NCBI RefSeq assembly: GCF_010500955.1
Contig: NZ_QVMJ01000005.1
Coordinates: forward strand, 11,800 to 75,799
Origin: Bacteroides sp. 519
GTDB lineage: Bacteria; Bacteroidota; Bacteroidia; Bacteroidales; Bacteroidaceae
DNA length: 64,000 nucleotides
Direction of reading: 5' to 3'
This document shows positions 55,946 through 64,000 of the stretch, piece by piece (the first letter of the stretch is position 1; every line of letters begins with the position of its first letter). The notes beneath the pieces are model-generated. The model worked only from the letters and a program-made list of their open reading frames with translations, did no database searches and was not told the DNA's origin. The translations under genes were made by a program, and so were the position numbers.

Positions 55946-57079
55946 ATGAAAAGAATCCTATATATATTGCAACACGATCCATGGGGAATTGGAGGAGGAA
56001 GTTATGCATGTTACATATATTTTAAAGCTTTCCATTCTTTGTTTCCCGATTATGATATAGATGTCTTAATTTGTGATGATTGTATGACACGCCAACCACA
56101 GACATGGAAAAATAAATGCAATTTTATTCCTGTGCCCAAACGAAGTTTGTTATCTAGAATTGGTTTTGTTTTTACTGGTATTATGCATCGATATCAATAT
56201 TTGGCCAAGCAGCTACTGAAAAAAAACAATTACGAGTATTGTATATTTGACCACAATCAGATTGCCGGAACTCTTATATCCTATACGAAACCGGAGACAA
56301 AAAGCATTGTAATTCATCACAATTTTGAGCAACAATATACAATTGACAATACCTCTTCTTATTTTAAAAGATTGCTATTGTTACCTCATGTTCGGAACTG
56401 TGAACGTAAAGCATATCTAAATTGCACACATAATATATTTCTTACAGAAGAAGATCGATTAGAATTTAATCTAACATATGGTGAGACAAAAAGTCAAACA
56501 GCTTGTATAGGAATCTTTGATATAAAACTACAAAGTTCCGATTATTTAAAATTGTATAATAAAAAAAACACGATTGTTATTACAGGCTCTCTCGATAATA
56601 TCCAGAATACAGATGGTATTGAATATTTTATTAAGGAACTATATCCATTGATTTCCACCGATATAGATATTATTATAGCAGGTAAAAACCCTAACCAAAC
56701 GATTAAAAATGCTGTAAGTGGACTAAATAATGTTATGTTGATTGCTAACCCTCAAAACATGAATGAAATCATTCATATGGGAACCATTTTTGTTTGTCCA
56801 ACGCGCTTAGGGAGTGGGATAAAAATTCGTGTATCCGATGCCCTCCGCAATGGTTTACCAGTAATCGCACATAGCGTTTCGGCGAGAGGATATTCTAACT
56901 TTATAAAAAAAGGTTATTTTTTTACCTATACAAACCCCAAAATTTTTTTAAAAAAACTCAATGAAATATTGCAACTTCGAGAAAGTAACAAACTAAATTC
57001 AAAAGAAATTATAGAATTCTACAATTCTGAACATAGCTTTTCTTCTGGGCTGCAAAAACTTAAGGATCTTTTACTGTAA
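55946..57079 (+). CDS. GT4-type glycosyltransferase
   Basis: A 377-residue GT-B fold protein. N-terminal QHDPWGIGGGSYACYIYF is an acceptor-side glycine loop; C-terminal IVITGSLDNIQNTDGIEYFI, IIIAGKNPN and VCPTRLGSGIKIRVSDALRNGLPVIAHSVSARG resemble glycosyl transferases group 1/4. The sugar is unknown. Confidence 0.8.
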   Translation: MKRILYILQHDPWGIGGGSYACYIYFKAFHSLFPDYDIDVLICDDCMTRQPQTWKNKCNFIPVPKRSLLSRIGFVFTGIMHRYQYLAKQLLKKNNYEYCIFDHNQIAGTLISYTKPETKSIVIHHNFEQQYTIDNTSSYFKRLLLLPHVRNCERKAYLNCTHNIFLTEEDRLEFNLTYGETKSQTACIGIFDIKLQSSDYLKLYNKKNTIVITGSLDNIQNTDGIEYFIKELYPLISTDIDIIIAGKNPNQTIKNAVSGLNNVMLIANPQNMNEIIHMGTIFVCPTRLGSGIKIRVSDALRNGLPVIAHSVSARGYSNFIKKGYFFTYTNPKIFLKKLNEILQLRESNKLNSKEIIEFYNSEHSFSSGLQKLKDLLL

Positions 57080-57218
57080 CCTTTTATCGTATTCAACAAT
57101 ATAGATCATCTCCTATTATTCATCTATGGCATGATATAAATTCTTTAAAGACAGTTCAAATCCTAGACTACTTCATGACATATGACTCTAATAATTATTA
57201 AAAATTCATCTCAAATAA

Positions 57219-58361
57219 ATGAAGATCGTTTTCTTTTCCAACTTCCTTAACCACCATCAAGTAGCTGTAGCAGATGAACTTTATAAACTTACAGAAGGAA
57301 AATATCGTTTTATTGAAACTATGCCAATACCTGAGGCACTAAAAAAAAGTGGATATCCTGACTTTTCTTTTAAACCTTATATAATAAAAGCATATAAAAA
57401 CGGTTATGAATATCAATTAGCAGAGAAACTAGCAAGAGAATCCAATGTTGCCATTTTTGGATGGATTGGCCTTGAGCATTTTGAGAAGATTAGAGCACGA
57501 ACAAAAAAAATAGCATTTCAATGCAACGAACGATGGCTTAAACGAGGATTAATAAATTTTCTTTCACCAAACTTTCAAAAATGGCTATGGAATTATTATC
57601 TAAACTTACGAAACAGTCCATTTTATATGCTTTGTGCAAGTGCTTATGCTTCATCAGATCTTCATTCTTTTGCAGCTTATAATAATAGATGTTATAAGTG
57701 GGGATACTTTCTTCAAACAGAAGATATTGATATTCAAAAGATTTTATTAAACAAACAAAAACAACCTTTTTCAATAATATGGGTTGGACGTTTCCTTAAT
57801 TGGAAGCACCCAGAAATACCAATAAAAATGTCGAAGATTTTGCATAACAAAGGGTATGAATTTACACTTAATATGTACGGATCAGGTAAATTACTAAAAA
57901 AAACAAAACATATGATAAACAAGGAGGGGCTTTCTAATATCATTTCACTTCGAGGAAATCTTCCAAACAAGGATTTGTTATTAGAAATGCAGGAACATCA
58001 TATACTTTTAGTAACAAGTGATCGTAATGAAGGGTGGGGAGCTGTCATTAATGAAGCGATGAATAATGGATGTACTGTGGTTGGAGCTAAAGCTATAGGA
58101 TCAATCCCGTATTTAATAAAAGACAAGAAAAATGGTTGTATATTTAGAGATATGCAATCATTAATCCATAGCGTTGAATATCTAATAAATCACCGTGAAT
58201 TATGTGAGGAATATGCTCGTAAAGCTTATTCTACAATTAGAGATTTCTGGGGACCACAAGTTGCTGCTAATAATTTTCTAAAATTGATTGAATGCTTAAC
58301 CAATGGACAAGAAACAACAATAACAGAAGGCCCATGTAGCAAAGCAACACCTTTTATTTAA
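57219..58361 (+). CDS. GT4-type glycosyltransferase
   Basis: A 380-residue protein. It opens MKIVFFSNFLNHHQVAVADEL and has the group 1 transferase core IIWVGRFLNWKHPEIPIKM, LNMYGSGKLLKKT, SLRGNLPNKDLL and SDRNEGWGAVINEAMNNGCTVVGAKAIGSIP, with the EGWGxxxxEAM nucleotide-sugar site. The 140 bp upstream carry no gene. Donor and acceptor unknown. Confidence 0.85.
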   Translation: MKIVFFSNFLNHHQVAVADELYKLTEGKYRFIETMPIPEALKKSGYPDFSFKPYIIKAYKNGYEYQLAEKLARESNVAIFGWIGLEHFEKIRARTKKIAFQCNERWLKRGLINFLSPNFQKWLWNYYLNLRNSPFYMLCASAYASSDLHSFAAYNNRCYKWGYFLQTEDIDIQKILLNKQKQPFSIIWVGRFLNWKHPEIPIKMSKILHNKGYEFTLNMYGSGKLLKKTKHMINKEGLSNIISLRGNLPNKDLLLEMQEHHILLVTSDRNEGWGAVINEAMNNGCTVVGAKAIGSIPYLIKDKKNGCIFRDMQSLIHSVEYLINHRELCEEYARKAYSTIRDFWGPQVAANNFLKLIECLTNGQETTITEGPCSKATPFI

Positions 58362-58374
58362 TCGATTTACTGAT

Positions 58375-59517
58375 ATGGAAATAAAATTACTATTTTATCT
58401 TACTCGTTTCCCTGGAATTGGTGGTATTGAAACTGTTACATCTATAATCTGTCAAGCTTTAATTATCAAAGGATATCAAATAGATATAATATCACATTGT
58501 CAACAAAACAACAACTATAATTTTGTAAATATAAAACTATGGAAAATGCCCAATCCACAGAAATGGGTTACAAAAGAAAACTATGAATATATAGACTTTG
58601 TAATTAAAAATGGTAATTATAATGCGATCATTTATCAAGATAGCTATGCTCCAACAGAATCAATCATTTATTCCATATCCCAAAAATACAAAATCCCCAT
58701 TTATGTTTTTGAGCACAATTCTCCTTTGCTCATCTATAACAAACGTAATCTTGAATCTATTCTGACAATAAAGGGATTATTACGTCGAGTTTTACACCCA
58801 TATTTACTTTCTCAAGAACGGAAACGGAAACGAAAACTATTGGATTGTTCAACAAAATACATTTTATTGTCAAAACAATTCATTTCTGAATTTTGCAAAC
58901 AAGTTGATTATGATAATGTAGACAATAAGGTGACATATATACATAATCCAATAAGAATAACGTCTACCCCTGTTAACCTTGAAATAAAAGAGAACATTAT
59001 ACTTTATGTGGGAAGGTTAGCTCCCGAGAAAAGAGTCGATGTAATGCTTAAACTTTGGAGAACATTACACAATTCTGTTGCAAAAGATTGGAGGTTTGTT
59101 ATAGTTGGTGACGGTGTAGAAAAACCAAGATTGGAAAAAATGGTACACTCATTAAATCTAAGAAATGTAAATTTTGAAGGGTTTCAAGATCCATCAGAAT
59201 ACTATAAAAGAGCAAAGATATTTTTAATGATGTCAAAATTTGAAGGATGGGGGTTAACATTAATAGAGTCTATGCAATACGGAGTTGTTCCGATTGCTCA
59301 AAAGAATTTCTCATCTATAGTTGATATTATTGACAATGGAATAAATGGATATATTGTTAATAACCAACAGGAAAGTATACAGTCTGTCATTTCAGAATTA
59401 ATAGGTAATAAGCATTTATTCACAACAATGAGTCTAAATGCTATTGGGAAATCAAAATTATTCAGCATAGAATCAATTATCCCCGAATGGATTAACCTAC
59501 TAAAAGGTAATAAATGA
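58375..59517 (+). CDS. GT4-type glycosyltransferase
   Basis: A 380-residue protein beginning with the acceptor loop LTRFPGIGGIETVT. Its core is ILYVGRLAPEKRVDVMLKLW, FVIVGDGVEKPRLEK, VNFEGFQDPSEYYKRAKIFLMMSKFEGWGLTLIESMQYGVVPIA, a textbook group 1 transferase. It overlaps the next gene by 4 bp (ATGA), suggesting coupled translation. Confidence 0.87.
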   Translation: MEIKLLFYLTRFPGIGGIETVTSIICQALIIKGYQIDIISHCQQNNNYNFVNIKLWKMPNPQKWVTKENYEYIDFVIKNGNYNAIIYQDSYAPTESIIYSISQKYKIPIYVFEHNSPLLIYNKRNLESILTIKGLLRRVLHPYLLSQERKRKRKLLDCSTKYILLSKQFISEFCKQVDYDNVDNKVTYIHNPIRITSTPVNLEIKENIILYVGRLAPEKRVDVMLKLWRTLHNSVAKDWRFVIVGDGVEKPRLEKMVHSLNLRNVNFEGFQDPSEYYKRAKIFLMMSKFEGWGLTLIESMQYGVVPIAQKNFSSIVDIIDNGINGYIVNNQQESIQSVISELIGNKHLFTTMSLNAIGKSKLFSIESIIPEWINLLKGNK

Positions 59518-60677
59518 AATCATTGTTTTTAACTTCTTATGGGTCACGACGTGCCGGTGGGCTTTTTGCAACAATGCAAGATTACAGTAAGGCATTACAA
59601 CAAAAAGGAATATCACCTGTAATAATGCCATTTGTGGATGAATTTTGGGAAAAAGATAAAATAGCCTATGAAAACATCAAAGTAACTAACTACCACCGAC
59701 TATCATTTCCAGTGATTAGTTCTCTAGGTTTCTCTACAGATATACATAAATTAATTTCATCTGAGAATCCGGAAATAATTCATCAACAAGGTATATGGAT
59801 GTATTATTCTTATGCGGCTCTAAAAATGAAACGCACTAATCCCAAATGCAAGTTGATTATAGAACCACATGGTATGCTTGATCCGTGGGCTTTAAAGAAT
59901 TCTGCTTGGAAGAAGAAAATAGTCGGAAAACTTTTTGAATATCAAAATCTTAATTCTGCAGATTGCATTCATGCTTTATGCAAAGCTGAATATGAGAGTA
60001 TTCGCCAATTTGGACTTAAAAATCCGATTGCTATAATTCCAAACGGTATAAATATACCGGCTTCCCCCCATTTAAACCGAAATCACAAAATAAAAACGCT
60101 ATTATTTATTAGTCGAATCCATCCTAAGAAAGGACTAATCCCATTAATTGAAGGGCTCCATATTGTTGCTCTTACGCAACCAAAACAACTAATTAATTGG
60201 AAAGTTAGAATTGCAGGTTGGGATCAGAATGGACACTTAGAAGAACTAAAATCACTTGTTAAAGAATACAAGTTAACAAATATGGTTCAATTTATTGGTC
60301 CGGTGATGGGAGAAAAAAAAGAACTTGAGTTGTGTAATGCTAATGCTTTTATTTTGCCATCATTTAGTGAAGGATTGCCAATGTCAGTCTTAGAAGCTTG
60401 GGCATATAAATTGCCTGTAATTATGACAAAATATTGCAACCTCCCTGAAGGTTTTGAAAATGGAGCAGCAATTCATATTGATCCTAATCCCCAAAGTATC
60501 GCAAATGCCTTACAACAAATATTCACAATGGAGACTAACAATTTATCAGAAATTGGCAATAATGGTTTTGGTTTAGTCAAAAAAGAATTTAGTTGGGAGC
60601 ATATAGCCAGCCAAACTATCCAACTTTATAATTTTTTATTAAAAAACACTGATAAACCAGATTTTGTTTATGACTAA
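59514..60677 (+). CDS. GT4-type glycosyltransferase
   Basis: A 387-residue protein with AGGLFATMQDYSKALQ at the N-terminus, IIEPHGMLDPWALKNSAWKKK, ADCIHALCKAEYESIRQFG, LLFISRIHPKKGLIPLIEGL, and the donor-site FILPSFSEGLPMSVLEAWAYKLPVIMT. The PHGMLDPWAL pattern is common in exopolysaccharide GT4 enzymes of Bacteroidetes. Its end overlaps the acetyltransferase start. Confidence 0.88.
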   Translation: MKSLFLTSYGSRRAGGLFATMQDYSKALQQKGISPVIMPFVDEFWEKDKIAYENIKVTNYHRLSFPVISSLGFSTDIHKLISSENPEIIHQQGIWMYYSYAALKMKRTNPKCKLIIEPHGMLDPWALKNSAWKKKIVGKLFEYQNLNSADCIHALCKAEYESIRQFGLKNPIAIIPNGINIPASPHLNRNHKIKTLLFISRIHPKKGLIPLIEGLHIVALTQPKQLINWKVRIAGWDQNGHLEELKSLVKEYKLTNMVQFIGPVMGEKKELELCNANAFILPSFSEGLPMSVLEAWAYKLPVIMTKYCNLPEGFENGAAIHIDPNPQSIANALQQIFTMETNNLSEIGNNGFGLVKKEFSWEHIASQTIQLYNFLLKNTDKPDFVYD

Positions 60678-61221
60678 AGTTAATTTTTCATTATATAATA
60701 ATTCATGGTATCAACCTGGGAGTTCTCGTATAATAATTTTTTTTTGGTATTTTACCAACATTATATTTATACGTAATATTTGGAATCCGTCATCAAAAAT
60801 AAGAATTATCATACTTAGATTATTTGGAGCAAAAATAGGAGATCATGTAGTAATTAAACCTGGCGTTAACATTAAATATCCTTGGAATTTGAAAATTGGA
60901 GACTATGCATGGATTGGAGAGAATGTATGGATTGATAATTTAGCCACAGTAATAATAGGGAATCACGTTTGTATCAGCCAAGGAGCTATGTTACTTTGTG
61001 GAAATCATAATTACAAGAAAGAAACCTTTGATTTAATCACCGGAGAGATTATACTGGAAGACGGGTGTTGGGTCGGTGCCCAATCCGTTGTTTGCCCTAA
61101 TGTAACCATGCATAGTCATTCAGTATTAAGTGTTGGTTCAGTTGCTAACAATGATTTAGAAGCATACTTCATTTACCAGGGTGTACCAGCAATCAAAGTA
61201 AGGGAACGAATTATATACTAA
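60670..61221 (+). CDS. WcaF-like O-acetyltransferase (left-handed beta-helix)
   Basis: A 183-residue hexapeptide-repeat enzyme that would acetylate a sugar of the repeat unit. Repeats such as IGDHVVIKPGVNIKYPWNLKIGDYAWIGENVWIDNLATVIIGNHVCIS precede the active-site loop LLCGNHNYKKETFDL and end with GVPAIKVRERI. The ATG at 60670 (MTKVNFS) overlaps the end of the preceding gene; an upstream TTG is a weaker alternative. Confidence 0.87.
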   Translation: MTKVNFSLYNNSWYQPGSSRIIIFFWYFTNIIFIRNIWNPSSKIRIIILRLFGAKIGDHVVIKPGVNIKYPWNLKIGDYAWIGENVWIDNLATVIIGNHVCISQGAMLLCGNHNYKKETFDLITGEIILEDGCWVGAQSVVCPNVTMHSHSVLSVGSVANNDLEAYFIYQGVPAIKVRERIIY

Positions 61222-61237
61222 TTTCATTCTACCTTTC

Positions 61238-62023
61238 ATGAAAATATCCATCATTACCACCACCTACAATAGCAGTAAAACATTGCTCAGTACTATTGAG
61301 AGTGTGCTTCACCAAAGCTACACTGATATTGAATTCATTATCATCGATGGAGGCTCTCAAGACAATACATTGGAAATTATTAGAACAATGGAACCATATT
61401 TTTCTGGCCGTTTATATTGGATAAGCGAACCAGACAAAGGAATGTATGATGCCATGAATAAAGGAATAGCCATTGCTACAGGTGATGTGATTGGTATATT
61501 AAACTCGGATGACTTTTATACCTCTCCCCATGTATTAAAAAGGATCGCCACTGAACTAAAAAGCCCAAGTATTGATGCTGTATACGGTGACATTCATTTT
61601 GTAAATGATTCCGACTTAGATAATTGCGTACGCTACTATTCATCACAAAGATTCCGGCGATGGCAAATGAGATTAGGCTTTATGCCGGCACATCCCTCCT
61701 TTTATTGTAGACAAGAAGTTTATAATAAGTTGGGAGATTTTAATTGTTCCTATAAAGTTGCGGCCGACTTTGAACATTTACTACGTTTAATCTTCGTACA
61801 TCGTATCCGTACAAAATATATACCACTAGATTGTGTAACAATGCGTACAGGGGGAGCCTCAACATCCGGAACAACAAGTCATATACAAATATTAAAAGAT
61901 CACCTAAGAGCATACAAAGAAAATGGCGTATTTTCCAACATACTATTTGAAAGTTTACGCTATATATACAAACTAACAGAAGTTATTTACCAAAAAGTTT
62001 ATAGACAAATTAATTCATTATGA
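61238..62023 (+). CDS. GT2-type glycosyltransferase
   Basis: A 261-residue GT-A enzyme: [26 protein letters not shown] (nucleotide-binding start), [38 protein letters not shown] (DxD-like NSDD) and [18 protein letters not shown]. This WcaA-like group is frequent at the end of Bacteroidetes capsule loci. Base composition returns towards that of the chromosome here. It overlaps gmd by 4 bp. Confidence 0.88.
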   Translation: MKISIITTTYNSSKTLLSTIESVLHQSYTDIEFIIIDGGSQDNTLEIIRTMEPYFSGRLYWISEPDKGMYDAMNKGIAIATGDVIGILNSDDFYTSPHVLKRIATELKSPSIDAVYGDIHFVNDSDLDNCVRYYSSQRFRRWQMRLGFMPAHPSFYCRQEVYNKLGDFNCSYKVAADFEHLLRLIFVHRIRTKYIPLDCVTMRTGGASTSGTTSHIQILKDHLRAYKENGVFSNILFESLRYIYKLTEVIYQKVYRQINSL

Positions 62024-63078
62024 CCAAAACTGCATTAATCACCGGCATCACCGGACAAGATGGTTCTTTCCTTGCTGAGTTTCTTATCGAAAAAGGATAT
62101 GAAGTCCATGGTATTTTACGCCGTTCATCCATATTCAATACCAGCCGCATAGAACATCTTTATTTAGATGAATGGGTACGTGATATGAAACAGCAACGAT
62201 TAATCAACCTTCATTATGGAGATATGACCGATAGCAGTTCGTTGGTACGAATCATTCAATTAATACAACCAGATGAGATTTACAATCTGGCCGCACAGAG
62301 CCATGTAAAAGTATCATTCGATGTTCCTGAATACACAGCTGAAGCCGATGCAGTAGGTACATTAAGATTACTGGAAGCTGTACGCATATTAGGGCTGGAA
62401 AAGAAAACCCGCATCTATCAGGCTTCTACCTCCGAATTATACGGTAAAGTATTGGAAGTACCCCAAAGCGAAACTACTCCATTTTATCCTCGTTCGCCTT
62501 ATGGGGTAGCCAAACAATATGGTTTCTGGATTACCAAGAACTACCGCGAAAGTTATGGAATGTTTGCAGTAAATGGCATCCTGTTTAACCATGAAAGTGA
62601 ACGCCGGGGTGAAACATTTGTAACCCGAAAAATAACATTAGCTGCCTCGCGCATAGCGCAAGGTTTACAGGATAAATTATACTTGGGTAATTTAAACTCT
62701 TTACGCGATTGGGGATATGCCAAAGATTATGTAGAATGTATGTGGATGATGTTGCAACATCCGGAACCGGAAGACTTTGTTATAGCAACCGGAGAATACC
62801 ATACAGTACGCGAATTCTGTACTTTGGCTTTTAAAGAAGCAGGGATTGAATTAACCTGGCAGGGAGAAGATGAAAACGAAAAAGGTATTGACAAAACAAC
62901 TGGAAAGGTATTGGTTGAAGTAGATTCTAAATATTATCGTCCGGCAGAAGTGGAACAATTATTGGGTGATCCTACAAAAGCAAAAACAGTACTAGGCTGG
63001 AATCCTACTAAAACAAGCTTTACTGATTTGGTCAAAATTATGGTATCGCATGATATGGAGTATGTAAAGCGTTTTTAA
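62020..63078 (+). CDS. gmd: GDP-mannose 4,6-dehydratase
   Basis: A 352-residue short-chain dehydrogenase/reductase that turns GDP-mannose into GDP-4-keto-6-deoxymannose, the precursor of GDP-fucose and related 6-deoxysugars. NADP-binding [15 protein letters not shown] (8-22), catalytic Thr137 in STSELYG, Tyr161 and Lys165 in SPYGVAKQ, and the family's [17 protein letters not shown] are all present. The fcl/GDP-fucose synthase that should follow is not in the window, so the final sugar is inferred from the two fucosyltransferase-like genes. Confidence 0.96.
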   Translation: MTKTALITGITGQDGSFLAEFLIEKGYEVHGILRRSSIFNTSRIEHLYLDEWVRDMKQQRLINLHYGDMTDSSSLVRIIQLIQPDEIYNLAAQSHVKVSFDVPEYTAEADAVGTLRLLEAVRILGLEKKTRIYQASTSELYGKVLEVPQSETTPFYPRSPYGVAKQYGFWITKNYRESYGMFAVNGILFNHESERRGETFVTRKITLAASRIAQGLQDKLYLGNLNSLRDWGYAKDYVECMWMMLQHPEPEDFVIATGEYHTVREFCTLAFKEAGIELTWQGEDENEKGIDKTTGKVLVEVDSKYYRPAEVEQLLGDPTKAKTVLGWNPTKTSFTDLVKIMVSHDMEYVKRF

Positions 63079-63097
63079 TTAAAAAACTTTGCTTTAA

Positions 63098-63802
63098 ATG
63101 AATGTACGACTACTAATTATTTTCTTTTCTATCTCTACTTTCTCTATCATAGCGAAAGCACAGTACAGCATGGGGCTTACAGGGCAGTTAAACATACCTA
63201 CTGCTGAGCTAAATGAGACAGGCACATTTATGGGTGGATTCAACTTTCTTCCGGAAAAAACAACTCCTGATAAATTTGACTACAACACATGGAATTACTT
63301 TGTAAACATGACTTTCTTTTCGTTTCTGGAAATAAACTATAAATGCACATTGATTAAAGGAGATTTCATGAGTAACAAGTATAAATTCAGGGAACAGGAT
63401 CGATCCTTTTCGGCTAAATTACGTTTATTACAAGAAGGTAAATACCTCCCCGCTATTGCCGTCGGAGTGAATGACCCTTTAAAGCAAGGCATGAACTACT
63501 TTGCCTCCCTTTACGGCGTCCTCACCAAAAACCTTCTTCCCAAAAGCGAGCACAAGTTAGCCCTATCTTTAGGCTACTACCATGGATTAAACAGTAGTAC
63601 CCTACAAGACGGCCTCTTCGGCGGCATCCGCTACACCCCCGCCTTCCTGAAACAAATCTCCGCCATGGCCGAATACGACTCACAAGGCTTTAACCTGGGC
63701 ATAGCCGCCAAAGTATGGAAGCATCTTTCCATGCACATCTTTACCCACGAGTTTAAATGCGTATCCGGTGGCATACGTTACGAATACACACTAATCCATT
63801 AA
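63098..63802 (+). CDS. YjbH-like outer-membrane exopolysaccharide protein
   Basis: A 234-residue exported protein (signal peptide ending AKAQ). MGLTGQLNIPTAELNETGTFMGGFNF and the many alternating aromatic strands resemble the N-terminal barrel part of YjbH proteins, which act in exopolysaccharide secretion. It is much shorter than enterobacterial YjbH; the next frame may carry the remaining domain, as in split Bacteroidetes versions. Confidence 0.7.
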   Translation: MNVRLLIIFFSISTFSIIAKAQYSMGLTGQLNIPTAELNETGTFMGGFNFLPEKTTPDKFDYNTWNYFVNMTFFSFLEINYKCTLIKGDFMSNKYKFREQDRSFSAKLRLLQEGKYLPAIAVGVNDPLKQGMNYFASLYGVLTKNLLPKSEHKLALSLGYYHGLNSSTLQDGLFGGIRYTPAFLKQISAMAEYDSQGFNLGIAAKVWKHLSMHIFTHEFKCVSGGIRYEYTLIH

Positions 63803-63807
63803 GCAAG

Positions 63808-64000
63808 ATGAAAAGAGTTTTTATACTGATCATACTAGTGTGTGGATTGAATACTGTGTATGCACAACTCGCAGAGAAACTGCAGCAACTGGGATTTGAA
63901 AACATTCAGGTAACAGAGAACAACCGCACATATACCGTAGCCTTTGAAGACAATGTGTACCGGGGCACGTACCGCGGAATAGGCAAAGCCATACAAGCAG
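63808..64000 (+). CDS. exported protein, probably second part of a split YjbH (cut by window end)
   Basis: Starts 5 bp after the previous stop at ATG 63808, with a signal peptide MKRVFILIILVCGLNTVYAQ, then LAEKLQQLGFENIQV. Only 64 codons are visible. The position and the 'LQQLGFENIQV' opening, which resembles the YjbH C-terminal region, suggest a partner of the preceding gene; too little is present to be sure. Confidence 0.55.
   Translation, partial: MKRVFILIILVCGLNTVYAQLAEKLQQLGFENIQVTENNRTYTVAFEDNVYRGTYRGIGKAIQA

Overview
The window comes from a member of the Bacteroidales (Bacteroidetes). Evidence: a SusC/SusD pair beside a hybrid two-component regulator, promoters of the TTG-N18-22-TAnnTTTG type, a NADH:quinone oxidoreductase operon with fused nuoCD and no nuoEFG, a Bacteroidetes-type LptD, and a capsule locus opening with an UpxY-type NusG paralogue. 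Most of the DNA is of moderate GC; the middle of the capsule locus (about 50.1-61.2 kb) is visibly AT-rich.

0.2-15.2 kb is a polysaccharide utilisation locus wrecked by one event. The HTCS regulator (minus) diverges from susC (plus), but susC is cut at 6543. Its 3' part, then susD and a GH88 hydrolase, lie on the opposite strand (14634 to 9721). A group II intron is cut at the same two points: its 3' part with the reverse transcriptase sits at 6544-7844 (plus) and its 5' part at 15187-14635 (minus). Flipping 6544-14630 back restores a 1115-residue susC and a roughly 1858-nt intron with a 405-residue RT, both in frame, joined through a 4-bp GGAC. The inverted segment also carries a HigB/HigA-like toxin-antitoxin pair and a cytidylate-kinase-like gene.

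15.2-18.1 kb holds a VirE-type primase/helicase gene preceded by five 23-bp palindromic iterons and flanked by about 135-bp outward-facing inverted repeats; the intron sits inside the left repeat. A third copy of that repeat lies at 46.2 kb beside another 22-23-bp array, and a third array (5 x 23 bp) lies at 29.15 kb. I regard this repeat/iteron/VirE unit as the best candidate for an undescribed element. A 32-codon stump of an AAA ATPase with an intact promoter follows it.

18.2-29.8 kb is mostly housekeeping: a TlpA-like lipoprotein, topoisomerase III, a soluble AAA+/M41 metalloprotease fusion, an MBL-fold lipoprotein, LptD, an HD hydrolase, a NamZ (DUF1343) muramidase and a small secreted hypothetical.

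29.9-40.5 kb is nuoA, B, CD, H, I, J, K, L, M, N. Most of the gaps contain a long imperfect hairpin built from short repeated words, several with the apex motif TTCCATGCGGCAT. A BASS-family transporter (minus) and a BtuB-like TonB receptor follow.

44.2-64 kb is a capsule/exopolysaccharide locus: upxY, a WecA-like initiating transferase, wza, wzc, then an AT-rich cassette with flippase, pyruvyltransferase, two fucosyltransferase-like enzymes, polymerase, four GT4 enzymes and an acetyltransferase, then GT2, gmd and YjbH-type genes running off the end. gmd plus the two fucosyltransferase-like genes suggest a fucosylated product. No tRNA, rRNA or CRISPR array was seen.
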